64,000 nt of DNA from OLB6 sp964493635. Lineage in GTDB: Bacteria > Bacteroidota > Ignavibacteria > Kapaibacteriales > Kapaibacteriaceae. The notes beneath the pieces are model-generated. The model was not told the DNA's origin, made no database searches, and saw nothing but the letters and a program-made list of their open reading frames with translations. This document shows positions 34,591-44,059 of this stretch, piece after piece (positions within the stretch are counted from its first letter, which is position 1; every line of letters begins with the position of its first letter). Both the position numbers and the translations under genes were made by a program. The DNA lies in assembly GCA_964493635.1 (NCBI GenBank), contig CAZBOW010000002.1:1-64000 (forward strand), read 5' to 3'.

Positions 34591-35805
34591 ATGAAATTCC
34601 TGGTACTCTCGGCCTTGGCCATCGCGTTGTACGCCCCCCTGGCAATGTTCGGACAAGCGTCAACACAGTCCACGGGTAGTTTCGACTTCAGTTCATCGGG
34701 CATCGTGTTTCGCACGGCAGATAGTGCAAATGCCATTATCATGCGCTTCCGAATGCAGAACTGGCTCACCTATAACACCGTGAGCACCAGCGACTTATCT
34801 GCGGCAAGTACGGAGATGGTGGTGCGGCGTCTGCGTCTGCGTTTTGGTGGCCACGTGTTTGATCCCCGGCTGACATTCAACCTCCAACTATCGTTCTCGC
34901 GATCCGACCAGGACTATTCCGACACGCAGTTTCCCAACATCGTTCGGGACGCCATGGTGTTCTGGAACTTCTCGCCCCGCCTGCAGGTCGGCTTCGGACA
35001 AACAAAACTACCCGGAAACCGCCAGCGGGTGATTTCATCCGGCGACCAGGAAATCGCCGACCGCTCGATCGTCAACGGTGCGTTCAACCTCGATCGTGAC
35101 TTTGGACTGCAAGGGTTCTGGCAGCCGATCCACGGCCCGGTCATCATGAACCTGCGCGCGGCGATCTCGTCGGGCGAAGGCCGAAACGCACCAACAATCC
35201 TAGGAGGTGGCTTTGCCTACACCGGCCGCGTGGAGATCCTGCCCATGGGTGCGTTTTTAAACGGTGGCGATTACTTTGATTCCGACCTGATGCGCGAGCC
35301 AACTCCAAAGCTATCAGTAGGCGTCAGCGCCCAGTACAACGAGGACATGAACAAGACGCGCGGCGAAGTTGGCAAGGCTCTGTATGCTCCTCGTACGGCC
35401 ACCGTGCTGTATGCAGACGCTCTGTTGAAGTACCGCGGCTTGGCCGTCTACGGAGAATATGCGCAGCGCAGTGCCGATGACCCTATCACCGTAAATCCAT
35501 CGAACGCAAGCGACAAGCGGGCCGTGTTTGTCGGACGTGGCTACATGGCCCAGGCATCGTACCTCCTTCCGTTCAATCTGCTGATTGGTGGCCGGTACGC
35601 CGTAACCGAGGCCGGGGATCAGCTGGTAGGTCTGTCCGATTACGCCCGTGCAACGAATCTTGCCGGCGTGCTAACGTACTACGTCAATGGCCACCGCATC
35701 AAAACCAACCTCGAGCTGGGGCTGCGCACGGCTCAGGACCTCAACATTCCCGACTCGGAAAAGTCTTCGCTGTACGGGCGCGTAAACTTGGAATTCGGCA
35801 TCTAG
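34591..35805 (+). CDS. Phosphate-selective porin (OprO/OprP-like)
   Basis: A 404-residue outer-membrane protein: signal peptide (about 1-22, ending MFGQA), then a barrel with typical OprO/P features such as RRLRLRFGGHVFDPRLTFNLQ, QVGFGQTKLPGNRQ and DRDFGLQGF. The last residues GRVNLEFGI form a barrel strand. OprO/OprP porins pass phosphate or polyphosphate. Its place directly before pstSCAB-phoU supports a phosphate role. The start at 34591 gives the best signal peptide. Confidence 0.88.
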   Translation: MKFLVLSALAIALYAPLAMFGQASTQSTGSFDFSSSGIVFRTADSANAIIMRFRMQNWLTYNTVSTSDLSAASTEMVVRRLRLRFGGHVFDPRLTFNLQLSFSRSDQDYSDTQFPNIVRDAMVFWNFSPRLQVGFGQTKLPGNRQRVISSGDQEIADRSIVNGAFNLDRDFGLQGFWQPIHGPVIMNLRAAISSGEGRNAPTILGGGFAYTGRVEILPMGAFLNGGDYFDSDLMREPTPKLSVGVSAQYNEDMNKTRGEVGKALYAPRTATVLYADALLKYRGLAVYGEYAQRSADDPITVNPSNASDKRAVFVGRGYMAQASYLLPFNLLIGGRYAVTEAGDQLVGLSDYARATNLAGVLTYYVNGHRIKTNLELGLRTAQDLNIPDSEKSSLYGRVNLEFGI

Positions 35806-35835
35806 CATTATCGACTCATAACATCCGCAGGTCGG

Positions 35836-35843
35836 TATCTTTG
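35836..35843 (+). promoter_or_regulatory. TAnnTTTG promoter box for pstS
   Basis: TATCTTTG lies 38 bp upstream of the pstS ATG, after the porin stop, so the transporter genes probably have their own promoter. Confidence 0.6.
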
Positions 35844-35881
35844 CCCCTGTACCGTTTATCACCGTAGTTCCTCTGGTAATC

Positions 35882-36709
35882 ATGCAGAACCTCCGCACCG
35901 CAGCGTTGTTCTTTGTTGTGTTCACCGCGGCAGCCCTGGCTGCCCCGAAGGAGCGGATCACCATCAAGGGATCCGATACCATGGTGATTCTCGTGCAGAA
36001 GTGGACGGAACTCTATCCCGACCGGACTATTGAGTTTCAGGTCACGGGAGGGGGCTCTGGCACAGGCATTGCCGCACTGCTCAACGGCACAACGGATATC
36101 TGTTCATCGTCGCGCCCCATTAAACCCAAAGAAGTGGCCATGCTTCGCGAGAAGTTCAACTACCGTGGTATGGAGGTTCGCATTGCTCGCGATGGATTAT
36201 CGGTGTACGTCAATGAAAAGAATCCGCTGCGATCCCTCACGCTGGAGCAGATTCGCCTGATCTTCACCGGAAAGATCCGTAATTGGAAGGACGTGGGTGG
36301 TCCGAACGCACCCATCATCTTGTACTCGCGTGAGAATAGCTCGGGTACGTATGAGTTCTTCAAGGAGCACGTGTTGAAGAAGCAGGACTTTGCTCCGCAT
36401 GCTCAGCATATGGCCGGTACCGCAGCCCTGATCAATGCTGTTTCGAAGGACCGTAACAGCATTGGCTTTGGTGGCGCTGCCTACTTGGCCGGCGTGCGCG
36501 CCCTCGCGATTGCTCAGGACGCATCCTCTGCTGCTGTGTCGCCAAGCAAGGAGACGATTTTGGATGGATCGTATCCGATCTCGCGCTTTCTCTACTTCTA
36601 CCTGAACAAACGACCGTCGGGATCGATGAAGAAGTTCATCGATTGGGTGATTTCACCGCAAGGCCAGGCGATCGTTTCCGATGTAGGGTACTACCCGGTA
36701 ACGAAGTAA
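35882..36709 (+). CDS. pstS: Phosphate ABC transporter, periplasmic binding protein
   Basis: A 275-residue exported binding protein with signal peptide (about 1-20). KGSDTM, GGGSGTGIAALLNGTTDICSSS (residue-split signature near 50-75) and SRENSSGTYEFF are the phosphate-contacting loops of PstS. It captures phosphate in the periplasm and hands it to PstCA. It is short compared with some PstS proteins but complete. Its own promoter box lies upstream, and pstC follows after 8 bp. Confidence 0.95.
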   Translation: MQNLRTAALFFVVFTAAALAAPKERITIKGSDTMVILVQKWTELYPDRTIEFQVTGGGSGTGIAALLNGTTDICSSSRPIKPKEVAMLREKFNYRGMEVRIARDGLSVYVNEKNPLRSLTLEQIRLIFTGKIRNWKDVGGPNAPIILYSRENSSGTYEFFKEHVLKKQDFAPHAQHMAGTAALINAVSKDRNSIGFGGAAYLAGVRALAIAQDASSAAVSPSKETILDGSYPISRFLYFYLNKRPSGSMKKFIDWVISPQGQAIVSDVGYYPVTK

Positions 36710-36717
36710 GGTACACC

Positions 36718-37818
36718 GTGCTGCACCCGTTTCAACAACAGCAACGCCGTCCGCTCGAAACGCTCGCAGAGTGGTCGATTCGCGCCGTTGCATCGGTCTC
36801 GATCATTGTGATCTTCCTGATCTTTCTGTTCGTGTTTCGGGAGACGCTGTCGCTGTTTGTGACGGCAGATGCTGATCGACCGGTAGCCACCAGCGTCGCC
36901 AGCGACGTCGAGGAAGGACCTGAGATCTATAATCCAACCCCACTTGAGGCTATCGAGGCCATTGAGGACCTCGACACCCCCGAAGTGTACAATCCCGAAA
37001 CCGGTGGACTGCCCGAGACTGGTGCCGCTAGCAGTCGCGAACTCCCACCCGATGAGCGTACCGTATGGGAGAAACTCTTCAGTGGTGTGTGGCAGCCGGT
37101 GGGTGAGCAGCCAAAGTTTGGTTTGCTTCCACTGATCATTGGAACAGCCAAGACAACCTTCATTGCCATCCTGCTGGGTGCACCACTGGGAATCTTAGCA
37201 GCTCTGTACACAGCCTTTTTTGCGCCCCGTCGGCTGCGAAACATTGTCAAGCCAGCCATTGAGTTGCTTGCTGGCTTCCCCTCGGTGGTCATTGGCTTTT
37301 TCTGCCTTGTGACCGTTGCCACGTTTGTCCAGAATACGTTGGGCGTTGAGTTCCGCCTGAATGCCCTGGTAGGGGGCATTGGACTCTCCCTTGCGGTTAT
37401 TCCCATTGTGTATGCTATCACCGAGGATGCTCTCAGTGCAGTGCCGAAGTCGCTGCGTGCAGCATCCTTGGCGTTGGGATCCAGCGAATGGCAAACAGCC
37501 TACCGCGTGATGCTTCCTGCCGCGGCACCGGGTGTAATTGCTGCCGTGATTCTTGGTGTTGGTCGCGCCTTCGGTGAAACGATGATTGCCATCATGGCTA
37601 CCGGCAATGCTCCGATGGTTTCGTGGGCTGCTGCAACACCGGCACGAACCTTTGCCGCAACGATTGGTTCGGAGATGGGCGAGGTGGTATGGGGCTCAGA
37701 GCACTATGGTGTGCTGTTTCTGCTGGGAACACTCCTGTTTGTGGTGAGTTTCAGCTTGAATGCACTTACCGAGCTCTACGTCAAGAAGCGCCTGATCAAA
37801 CGTTTTCAAGGCAAGTAA
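36718..37818 (+). CDS. pstC: Phosphate ABC transporter permease
   Basis: A 366-residue permease starting at GTG 36718, 8 bp after pstS. After the first helix (about 20-45) comes an unusually long periplasmic loop rich in Pro and Glu (about 50-120). Five further helices follow, including the EAA-type cytoplasmic loop ALGSSEWQTAYRVMLPAA near residue 255. GRAFGETMI is conserved in PstC. It forms the membrane channel with PstA. The long acidic loop is family-compatible but larger than in E. coli. Confidence 0.93.
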   Translation: MLHPFQQQQRRPLETLAEWSIRAVASVSIIVIFLIFLFVFRETLSLFVTADADRPVATSVASDVEEGPEIYNPTPLEAIEAIEDLDTPEVYNPETGGLPETGAASSRELPPDERTVWEKLFSGVWQPVGEQPKFGLLPLIIGTAKTTFIAILLGAPLGILAALYTAFFAPRRLRNIVKPAIELLAGFPSVVIGFFCLVTVATFVQNTLGVEFRLNALVGGIGLSLAVIPIVYAITEDALSAVPKSLRAASLALGSSEWQTAYRVMLPAAAPGVIAAVILGVGRAFGETMIAIMATGNAPMVSWAAATPARTFAATIGSEMGEVVWGSEHYGVLFLLGTLLFVVSFSLNALTELYVKKRLIKRFQGK

Positions 37819-37836
37819 GTCGGAACCCACCACCAC

Positions 37837-38748
37837 ATGAAGCATACCTTCACACAGGATCACGGAATCTCCAAACGGCTGCTTGGATTTGTTGCCGTAG
37901 CTACGGCTGCTACGGCCGCTGTAGCTGTCCTTGGCATCCTGCTAGGCATGTTCGGTCAGTTCTTAGCCGAAGGTGGCCCGAGCATCACGTGGGATTTCAT
38001 TACCGACTTCCCACGCAACAGCAATACCGAGGGTGGCATCTTCCCCGCTTTGGCGGGCACAACGTTTCTCGTGTTATTGATGACGCTGATGGGTGTTCCT
38101 GTGGGAACGGCAACAGCCATCTACCTGACCGAGTTTGCTCGGCAGGACTCGCGGTTTGCGCGTGGTGTGCGTTTTGCCGTGAACACCCTTGCCGGTGTAC
38201 CCTCCATCGTGTTTGGACTGTTCGGCGTTGGATTCTTCGTGCAATTCGTTGGTGTGGGAATCGACGCAGCCACGGGTTCGGCCTCGTTTGGCGACGGATC
38301 ATTACTGTGGTCGTCGGCAACGTTGGCCGTTCTTACCCTACCAGTTGTGATTGTGTCGGTCGAGGAAGCACTCCGTGCCGTGCCGCGCGAATTGCGCGAG
38401 GCCTCCCTGGCATTGGGTGCCACACGATGGCAGACCATCACGAAGGTGGTGATTCCCAATGCAACATCTGGGATCCTCACCGGTTCCATTCTAGCCGTGG
38501 GACGCGGCGCCGGCGAGGTTGCAGCGATTCTCTTCGTAGGTGTTACCTATTCCTCCGAAGTCCTGCCCTCGGCCGTCACCGATAAGTTCATGCACCTAGG
38601 CTACCACCTGTATGTGCTAGCAACGCAGTCGCCGGACGTGGAGGCCACGATGCCACTCCAGTACGCTACGACCATTGTTCTACTCGCCTTGACGTTTCTC
38701 TTGAATTTCACGGCCATCTTCGTCCGGTCTCGACTCAGCAACCGATAG
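37837..38748 (+). CDS. pstA: Phosphate ABC transporter permease
   Basis: A 303-residue permease with six predicted helices. GIFPALAGTTFLVLLM and PVGTATAIYLTEFA precede a loop with LPVVIVSVEEALRAVP, and the ABC-contacting segment LGATRWQTITKVVIP is present. GRGAGEVA matches the PstA pattern. It pairs with PstC in the inner membrane. It lies 18 bp after pstC and 35 bp before pstB within the operon. Confidence 0.95.
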   Translation: MKHTFTQDHGISKRLLGFVAVATAATAAVAVLGILLGMFGQFLAEGGPSITWDFITDFPRNSNTEGGIFPALAGTTFLVLLMTLMGVPVGTATAIYLTEFARQDSRFARGVRFAVNTLAGVPSIVFGLFGVGFFVQFVGVGIDAATGSASFGDGSLLWSSATLAVLTLPVVIVSVEEALRAVPRELREASLALGATRWQTITKVVIPNATSGILTGSILAVGRGAGEVAAILFVGVTYSSEVLPSAVTDKFMHLGYHLYVLATQSPDVEATMPLQYATTIVLLALTFLLNFTAIFVRSRLSNR

Positions 38749-38783
38749 CCCCCTACGAAGAGGACCTCCAGGATTACCCCGCT

Positions 38784-39551
38784 ATGGCAAAGGAATACCC
38801 AACGAAAATCAGCGCCCAAAACTTCTCCGTGTTTTACGGACCGAAGCAGGCACTGTTCGACATTTCCCTGCAGATTCCACAGCACCGGGTTACCGCATTT
38901 ATCGGGCCGTCGGGTTGCGGTAAGTCCACGTTCCTGCGATCGATCAATCGGATGAACGACCTGATCGACGGTGCCAACGAACAAGGCACGCTCACCGTAG
39001 ATGGGATCGACGTCTACGACAAGAGTGTCAACGTATCCGTGCTCCGCCGAAAGATCGGCATGGTGTTTCAGAAGTCGATTCCATTTCCGAAGTCGATCTA
39101 TGAGAACATCACCTACGGTCTAACGCTGTTGGAAAACGTTCATCGCTCGGAGCTCGACAACGTTGTAGAGCAGAGCCTCCGACGCGCAGCACTGTGGGAT
39201 GAGGTGAAGGATCGACTCCATCACTCCGCGATGGGATTGTCGGGAGGTCAGCAGCAACGGTTGTGCATCGCGCGGGCTGTGGCCGTCAACCCAGAAATTC
39301 TTCTGATGGATGAGCCCTGTTCGGCGTTGGATCCAATCTCAACGGGTAAGGTGGAGGAGCTGATCACAGAGCTCAAGGATACGTACACGATCGTCCTGGT
39401 GACACACAATATGCAGCAGGCCGCCCGCGTTAGCGACTACACCGGCTTCTTCCTCATGGGAAGACTGATCGAGTTTGATCGCACGCGCACGTTGTTCACC
39501 AGTCCGGCAAAGAAGGAAACCGAAGACTACATTACGGGCCGATTCGGCTAA
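38784..39551 (+). CDS. pstB: Phosphate ABC transporter ATP-binding protein
   Basis: A 255-residue ATPase driving phosphate import. Walker A GPSGCGKST is at 41-49, the Q-loop VFQKSIPFPKSIYEN is of the PstB type, the signature LSGGQQQR and Walker B ILLMDEP are intact, and the switch His is in LVTHNMQQAAR. It follows pstA and is 5 bp from phoU. Length and motifs are normal for the family. Confidence 0.97.
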   Translation: MAKEYPTKISAQNFSVFYGPKQALFDISLQIPQHRVTAFIGPSGCGKSTFLRSINRMNDLIDGANEQGTLTVDGIDVYDKSVNVSVLRRKIGMVFQKSIPFPKSIYENITYGLTLLENVHRSELDNVVEQSLRRAALWDEVKDRLHHSAMGLSGGQQQRLCIARAVAVNPEILLMDEPCSALDPISTGKVEELITELKDTYTIVLVTHNMQQAARVSDYTGFFLMGRLIEFDRTRTLFTSPAKKETEDYITGRFG

Positions 39552-39556
39552 CACCT

Positions 39557-40390
39557 ATGAACAAATCCTTTGAAGAGAATCTCGACAAGCTGCGCACGCG
39601 CATCATCCGAATGGGCAGCTTGGTGGAAGAGCAGGTGGAGTTTGCCATCCGTGCATTGCGTGACGGCAATACCGAGTTAGCACGTATTGTGATCGAGCGG
39701 GACGACAAGGTCGATAAGCTCGACCTGAAGATCGACAAACAATGCCAGCGGATCTTTGCGCTGAACCAGCCCGTGGCTTCCGACCTGCGGCTACTGCTAA
39801 CGGCAATCAAGATTAACAATGAGCTTGAGCGCATCGGAGATATGGCAGCCAGCATCGCCCACGCGGTAATCAACCGTCCAGAGGCTGTAGCGCTGTCCCA
39901 AATGGCCGGTGTTGAGCGGCTGGCCTCGGCTGTGCATACCCTTCTGAAGGCGAGTATTGATGCCTTCATCAACAACGACCCCGATCTTGCAACGCACCTC
40001 TTACCTGTGGATTCGTCGATCGATTCGCTTTCGACCGAAACACAGAGTAGGCTGGCCGCGTTGATGCAGGAAGATGTGGCCCGTGTACCCGCCGGTGCGC
40101 TACTGCTCATCGCCATTCACGACCTGTCCCGCATTGCCGATCATGCTACGAACATTGCGGAGAATGTGATCTTCTTAGTCGAAGCCAAGTTGGTACGGCA
40201 TCAAAATGTTGGGGGTGAGGCCATGTCGATTCGTGATGTACTCGACGAAGCTGACGACACNNNNNNNNNNNNNNNNNNNNNNNNNNNNNNNNNNNNNNNN
40301 NNNNNNNNNNNNNNNNNNNNNNNNNNNNNNNNNNNNNNNNNNNNNNNNNNNNNNNNNNNNGCCGACGACACTGCCGACGACGCTTCGTAG
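39557..40390 (+). CDS. phoU: Phosphate transport regulator PhoU, acidic repeat tail (gap inside)
   Basis: About 234 residues precede the gap and form the two three-helix bundles of PhoU. The paired metal-binding motifs are NELERIGDMAASIAHA and DLSRIADHATNIAENV. PhoU restrains the PstSCAB-sensor-kinase signal when phosphate is ample. The family usually ends near residue 230; here an Asp-rich tail starts (DEADDT) and, after 100 N, ends ADDTADDAS. The tail is encoded by 12-bp repeats, which probably caused the gap. Tail length is unknown. The sensor kinase and regulator are not in the window. Confidence 0.92.
   Translation: MNKSFEENLDKLRTRIIRMGSLVEEQVEFAIRALRDGNTELARIVIERDDKVDKLDLKIDKQCQRIFALNQPVASDLRLLLTAIKINNELERIGDMAASIAHAVINRPEAVALSQMAGVERLASAVHTLLKASIDAFINNDPDLATHLLPVDSSIDSLSTETQSRLAALMQEDVARVPAGALLLIAIHDLSRIADHATNIAENVIFLVEAKLVRHQNVGGEAMSIRDVLDEADDXXXXXXXXXXXXXXXXXXXXXXXXXXXXXXXXXXADDTADDAS
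40261..40360. other. Scaffold gap in the phoU tail repeat
   Basis: 100 N flanked by 12-bp units related to GCCGACGACACT. The true length depends on the repeat number. Confidence 0.85.
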
Positions 40391-40398
40391 ATTGCGGG

Positions 40399-41280
40399 AT
40401 GGAGAGCGTTACAAAGGGCATCATCCTAGCTGGCGGAAGTGGTACGCGATTGCATCCCATGACCTCTGCTTTCTCGAAGCAGCTACAGCCGATCTACGAT
40501 AAGCCCATGATCTACTATCCGTTGTCGACCCTCATGATGGGGGGTATACAGCAGGTGATGGTCATCTCAACGCCCCACGACACGCCGGTGTTCGAGCGAC
40601 TTCTTGGAGACGGTTCCCGTTTCGGCATCAACCTGCAGTATGCCGTCCAAGAACGGCCCAACGGGATCGCAGAAGCATTTGTTATTGCCGAAGACTTCAT
40701 CGGTCAGGATCAGGTTGTGCTGATTCTCGGCGATAACGTCTTTTACGGTAAACTGGACTTTCTACGCACGGCCATCGACGCCCATCGTAGCGGCGAGCGA
40801 GGTGCTACGATCTTTGGCTATCCTGTCCAGGACCCCCAGCGCTACGGCGTTGTGGAAATGGATGCTGGTGGTACCGTCCTGTCGCTCGAGGAGAAACCTG
40901 CCGCGCCCCGCTCGAACCTTGCAATACCCGGCCTGTATGTGTATGATCCGTCGGTGTGCCAGATTGCAAAGGGGCTTCAACCCAGTGCACGTGGCGAGCT
41001 AGAAATCACAAGCGTCCATCAAGCCTACCTTGACCAATCACGACTCCACGTGGAGTTGATTGGCAGGGGTATTGCTTGGCTGGACACGGGAACACCGGAA
41101 AGCCTGTTGGAGGCAAGTACGTTCATTCATGCGATCGAAAAACGCCAAGGCTTGAAGATTGGCTGTCTGGAGGAAGTCGCTCTCACGCGAGGATACCTCT
41201 CCCACGACGCCTATCGCCAATCGGTGAGCCAGTTGCCGGCGTCGCCCTATCGCGAATACTGTGAGAGACTACTGCACTAA
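40399..41280 (+). CDS. rmlA: Glucose-1-phosphate thymidylyltransferase
   Basis: A 293-residue enzyme making dTDP-glucose, the first step to dTDP-rhamnose and other deoxysugars. LAGGSGTRLHPMT binds the nucleotide, and KQLQPIYDKPMIYYPLSTLM, ILGDNVFYG and EEKPAAPRSN are diagnostic. rmlB, rmlC and rmlD are not in the window, so the gene is separated from a sugar cluster. Its stop overlaps the nhaA start (TAATG), so it is read together with a sodium antiporter gene, an unusual pairing. Confidence 0.95.
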   Translation: MESVTKGIILAGGSGTRLHPMTSAFSKQLQPIYDKPMIYYPLSTLMMGGIQQVMVISTPHDTPVFERLLGDGSRFGINLQYAVQERPNGIAEAFVIAEDFIGQDQVVLILGDNVFYGKLDFLRTAIDAHRSGERGATIFGYPVQDPQRYGVVEMDAGGTVLSLEEKPAAPRSNLAIPGLYVYDPSVCQIAKGLQPSARGELEITSVHQAYLDQSRLHVELIGRGIAWLDTGTPESLLEASTFIHAIEKRQGLKIGCLEEVALTRGYLSHDAYRQSVSQLPASPYREYCERLLH

Positions 41281-42623
41281 TGGCAAAGGCTGCAAAACTG
41301 CGCGACTTCACGACGGTGATTCAATCGTCGTTCCAAGAATTCTTCCAGCGATCGTCATCGGCTGGAATCGTGATCCTCATCGCAACAGCGGTGGCGATGC
41401 TCTGGGTGAACTCGCCCTGGGGTGAGAGCTACACCCACCTCCTGCACGAGCACGTGCATATCACGACCTTCAACCAAAGTTTCACCTTCTCGATCGAACA
41501 TGCCGTCAATGACGGCCTGATGGTGATCTTCTTTCTGTTGGTAGGCCTGGAGATCAAGCGCGAGATGCTGATCGGAGAGCTCTCAACACGTCGCAAAGCG
41601 ATCTTACCCATGATCGCGGCGCTGGCCGGCATGGTTGGACCTGGCTCGATCTATGCACTCTTCAATTTGAACTCCGGATACTCTCACGGCTGGGGAATTC
41701 CCGTAGCCACCGACATTGCTTTTGCTCTTGGGGTGTTGGCGCTGCTAGGTAATCGGGTCCCTCTCTCGCTGAAGGTATTTCTGGCTGCCCTGGCCATCGT
41801 GGATGATCTTCTGGCTGTACTCGTGATTGCGATTTTCTACACGGCATCACTGAACACCGTTGCACTCTCCATGGCAGCCCTGCTGGTTGTGCTACTGTAC
41901 ATGGGGAATCGTCTCGGGATCCAGTCGGTGAAGTTTTATGGATTTCTTGGCTTCTTCCTTTGGCTAGCCGTGCTGTATTCCGGCATTCACGCTACGATTG
42001 CTGGCGTGCTCTTGGCCTTGACGATTCCTGCCGATGCGCGCATTGATACTTCGAACTTTGTGCGAAAGGCACGGAGTATTGTTGATCGTCTTGCCGTGAC
42101 ATCCGAGGACACGAAGCAACACAGTGTACAGTACGATCAGGTTCATGCCTTGGAGGACATGTGCGAGGAAGTACAGTCGCCGCTGTCCCGAATTGAACAT
42201 GGTCTTTCTCCATGGGTGTCCTTTGTAATCATGCCGATTTTCGCGGTTGCAAATGCGGGGGTACTGCTGCAGCCAGAGCTCATCGTCGAACTCGCCGATC
42301 CTGTGGGACTGGGCATCATTTTGGGATTGTTTCTTGGCAAGCAACTGGGGATCTCGCTGGCGGTATGGGGCTCTGTAAAACTGGGCATAGCAGACCTCCC
42401 TGAGCGAGTCACCATGAAGCAACTCTACGGAGTAGCCGTGCTCTGCGGCATTGGATTTACCATGGCCTTGTTTGTTGCAAACCTTGCATTCCCAGGTTCC
42501 GAGGTTCTATCGCTTGCAAAGTTGAGTGTGCTTGTTGCCTCGACACTGTCGGCTGTCATCGGCTCGGCCATGCTGTATCGCTGGTTGCCCAAAGCACGAA
42601 CAGAGGTGAGTCTTGGAGGTTAG
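41280..42623 (+). CDS. nhaA: Na+/H+ antiporter NhaA
   Basis: A 447-residue inner-membrane antiporter with about twelve helices. VNDGLMVIFFLLVGLEIKRE, VATDIAFALGVLALLG and ALAIVDDLLAVLVIAIFYT contain the NhaA ion-binding aspartates (the DD pair and the Asp of ATDIAFA). It expels Na+ in exchange for protons at alkaline pH. A loop near residues 255-310 is longer than in E. coli. It is coupled to rmlA upstream and to the ClC gene downstream, whose start overlaps its stop. Confidence 0.95.
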   Translation: MAKAAKLRDFTTVIQSSFQEFFQRSSSAGIVILIATAVAMLWVNSPWGESYTHLLHEHVHITTFNQSFTFSIEHAVNDGLMVIFFLLVGLEIKREMLIGELSTRRKAILPMIAALAGMVGPGSIYALFNLNSGYSHGWGIPVATDIAFALGVLALLGNRVPLSLKVFLAALAIVDDLLAVLVIAIFYTASLNTVALSMAALLVVLLYMGNRLGIQSVKFYGFLGFFLWLAVLYSGIHATIAGVLLALTIPADARIDTSNFVRKARSIVDRLAVTSEDTKQHSVQYDQVHALEDMCEEVQSPLSRIEHGLSPWVSFVIMPIFAVANAGVLLQPELIVELADPVGLGIILGLFLGKQLGISLAVWGSVKLGIADLPERVTMKQLYGVAVLCGIGFTMALFVANLAFPGSEVLSLAKLSVLVASTLSAVIGSAMLYRWLPKARTEVSLGG

Positions 42624-44059
42624 TGGTGGAGCCTGAGCGGGCATTACGGCGCACCAATATCCTACTGCGTCGACTTGGCAGAGCACTGTCGGCACTGATC
42701 AACCGTGCTACTCTGTACCGGTTCACCGATGATGCCCTTCTGCTAAGCAGCGCGTTGGCAGGAATCGTAGTTGGACTGGCCATTGTGGTATTTCACAAGG
42801 TCCTCGAACTCTTTGAGCTCGGTTGGCGTATGCTTTCTCCGGAGGCATGGCAGGCCACGGGTATCGATCATCTATCATGGACTACGTTGCTAGTTCCACT
42901 GATTACGGCCGCAGGCGGTTTCGTCGTTGGCCTCTTGAAGAGATCGGTGCTGTTTCGCGATGTCCACCACCACGGCCTGCATTCCGTTTCCGAGTCGCTG
43001 AGCGAAAAGGCAAGCCCCTTAACCTGGAAACACTCCCTGCATGCGATGATTCTCTCCAGTGTGTCTATCGCTTCGGGCGGGGGTGCCGGACGAGAGGCAC
43101 CCACGGTGATTCTGGGAAGCAGTGTCGCTTCTGGTTTGGCACGCCTCGGTCAGCTGGATCGCCGTCATATTCGTGTGCTTGGTGCGGCCGGCGCTGCAGC
43201 CGCGATCTCGGGAATCTTTAACGCGCCTCTTGGCGGGATTCTGTTCAGTGTGGAGGCCATTACCGGTGAGCTTCGGGCCAGGACGTTTCTTCCGATTGTG
43301 ATCGCTTCGGTATTGGCAACCACGACGGTGCGTACCATTCTTGGGAACGATCCCCTGCTTGTTGCCCCGCTCGAGCACGGTGTGTCGCTCATCGACTACC
43401 CTTTACTGGCCATTGCTGGTATCTGCAGCGCCTTCATCGCGGCCTACTACCTGCGCACGTATAAAGGCACATACAAGCATGCGGCCCATCGCTTACAGCG
43501 CGTACCGGAACTTGCGCGTCCGGCACTGGGTGGGCTGCTCGCAGGCCTGCCACTGATGGTGCTGCCATGGTTGTTGGAAACAACGTACCGACCGATTAAC
43601 ATGGCCTTGAGTGGATCGATGAATCCAACGTGGTGGGTGGGTCTTCTGTTGGCAACCGCCACCATCGTCCTCAAACCGATCACCAATGCCATCACCCTTG
43701 CCTCGGGTGGTGAGGGTGGCACCCTTGCTCCGGCTATGAAGGTGGGCGCACTCTTTGGCTTTGTGTTTGGTACGTTACTAAGTCTGATTCTACCAGACAC
43801 GTCGGTGGGACTGTATGCTATTGTGTGCGCTGGCGCTGTGTTGTCGGGATCCTTCCGGGCTCCGCTCACTGGCGGACTCCTGCTCTTTGAAGTATCCGGC
43901 AACTACGAGCTACTTCTCCCGCTGCTATTCTCGGCCGTTGTTTCGGTGTACATCATCCGCCGATTACGGGTCACGACGTTCAATCCTCTTGACGATCTGG
44001 ATCGACACGTACCTGGTACCGCTCAACAGGCTGTCCGCCAATCAGATGTTCCTGGATGA
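42623..44059 (+). CDS. ClC-family anion channel/transporter
   Basis: A 478-residue membrane protein of the voltage-gated chloride channel family. The gating-Glu motif is present as GREAPTV (usual GREGPxV), and GGEGGTLAPAMKVGA matches the third motif. The first selectivity motif GSGIP is not recognisable; the aligned stretch reads VHHHGLHSV. The anion preferred is therefore uncertain. Start is GTG at 42623 or 42626, overlapping the nhaA stop; together they could couple Na+, H+ and anion flux. The 3' end overlaps the convergent ferredoxin gene by 80 bp. Confidence 0.9.
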   Translation: MVEPERALRRTNILLRRLGRALSALINRATLYRFTDDALLLSSALAGIVVGLAIVVFHKVLELFELGWRMLSPEAWQATGIDHLSWTTLLVPLITAAGGFVVGLLKRSVLFRDVHHHGLHSVSESLSEKASPLTWKHSLHAMILSSVSIASGGGAGREAPTVILGSSVASGLARLGQLDRRHIRVLGAAGAAAAISGIFNAPLGGILFSVEAITGELRARTFLPIVIASVLATTTVRTILGNDPLLVAPLEHGVSLIDYPLLAIAGICSAFIAAYYLRTYKGTYKHAAHRLQRVPELARPALGGLLAGLPLMVLPWLLETTYRPINMALSGSMNPTWWVGLLLATATIVLKPITNAITLASGGEGGTLAPAMKVGALFGFVFGTLLSLILPDTSVGLYAIVCAGAVLSGSFRAPLTGGLLLFEVSGNYELLLPLLFSAVVSVYIIRRLRVTTFNPLDDLDRHVPGTAQQAVRQSDVPG

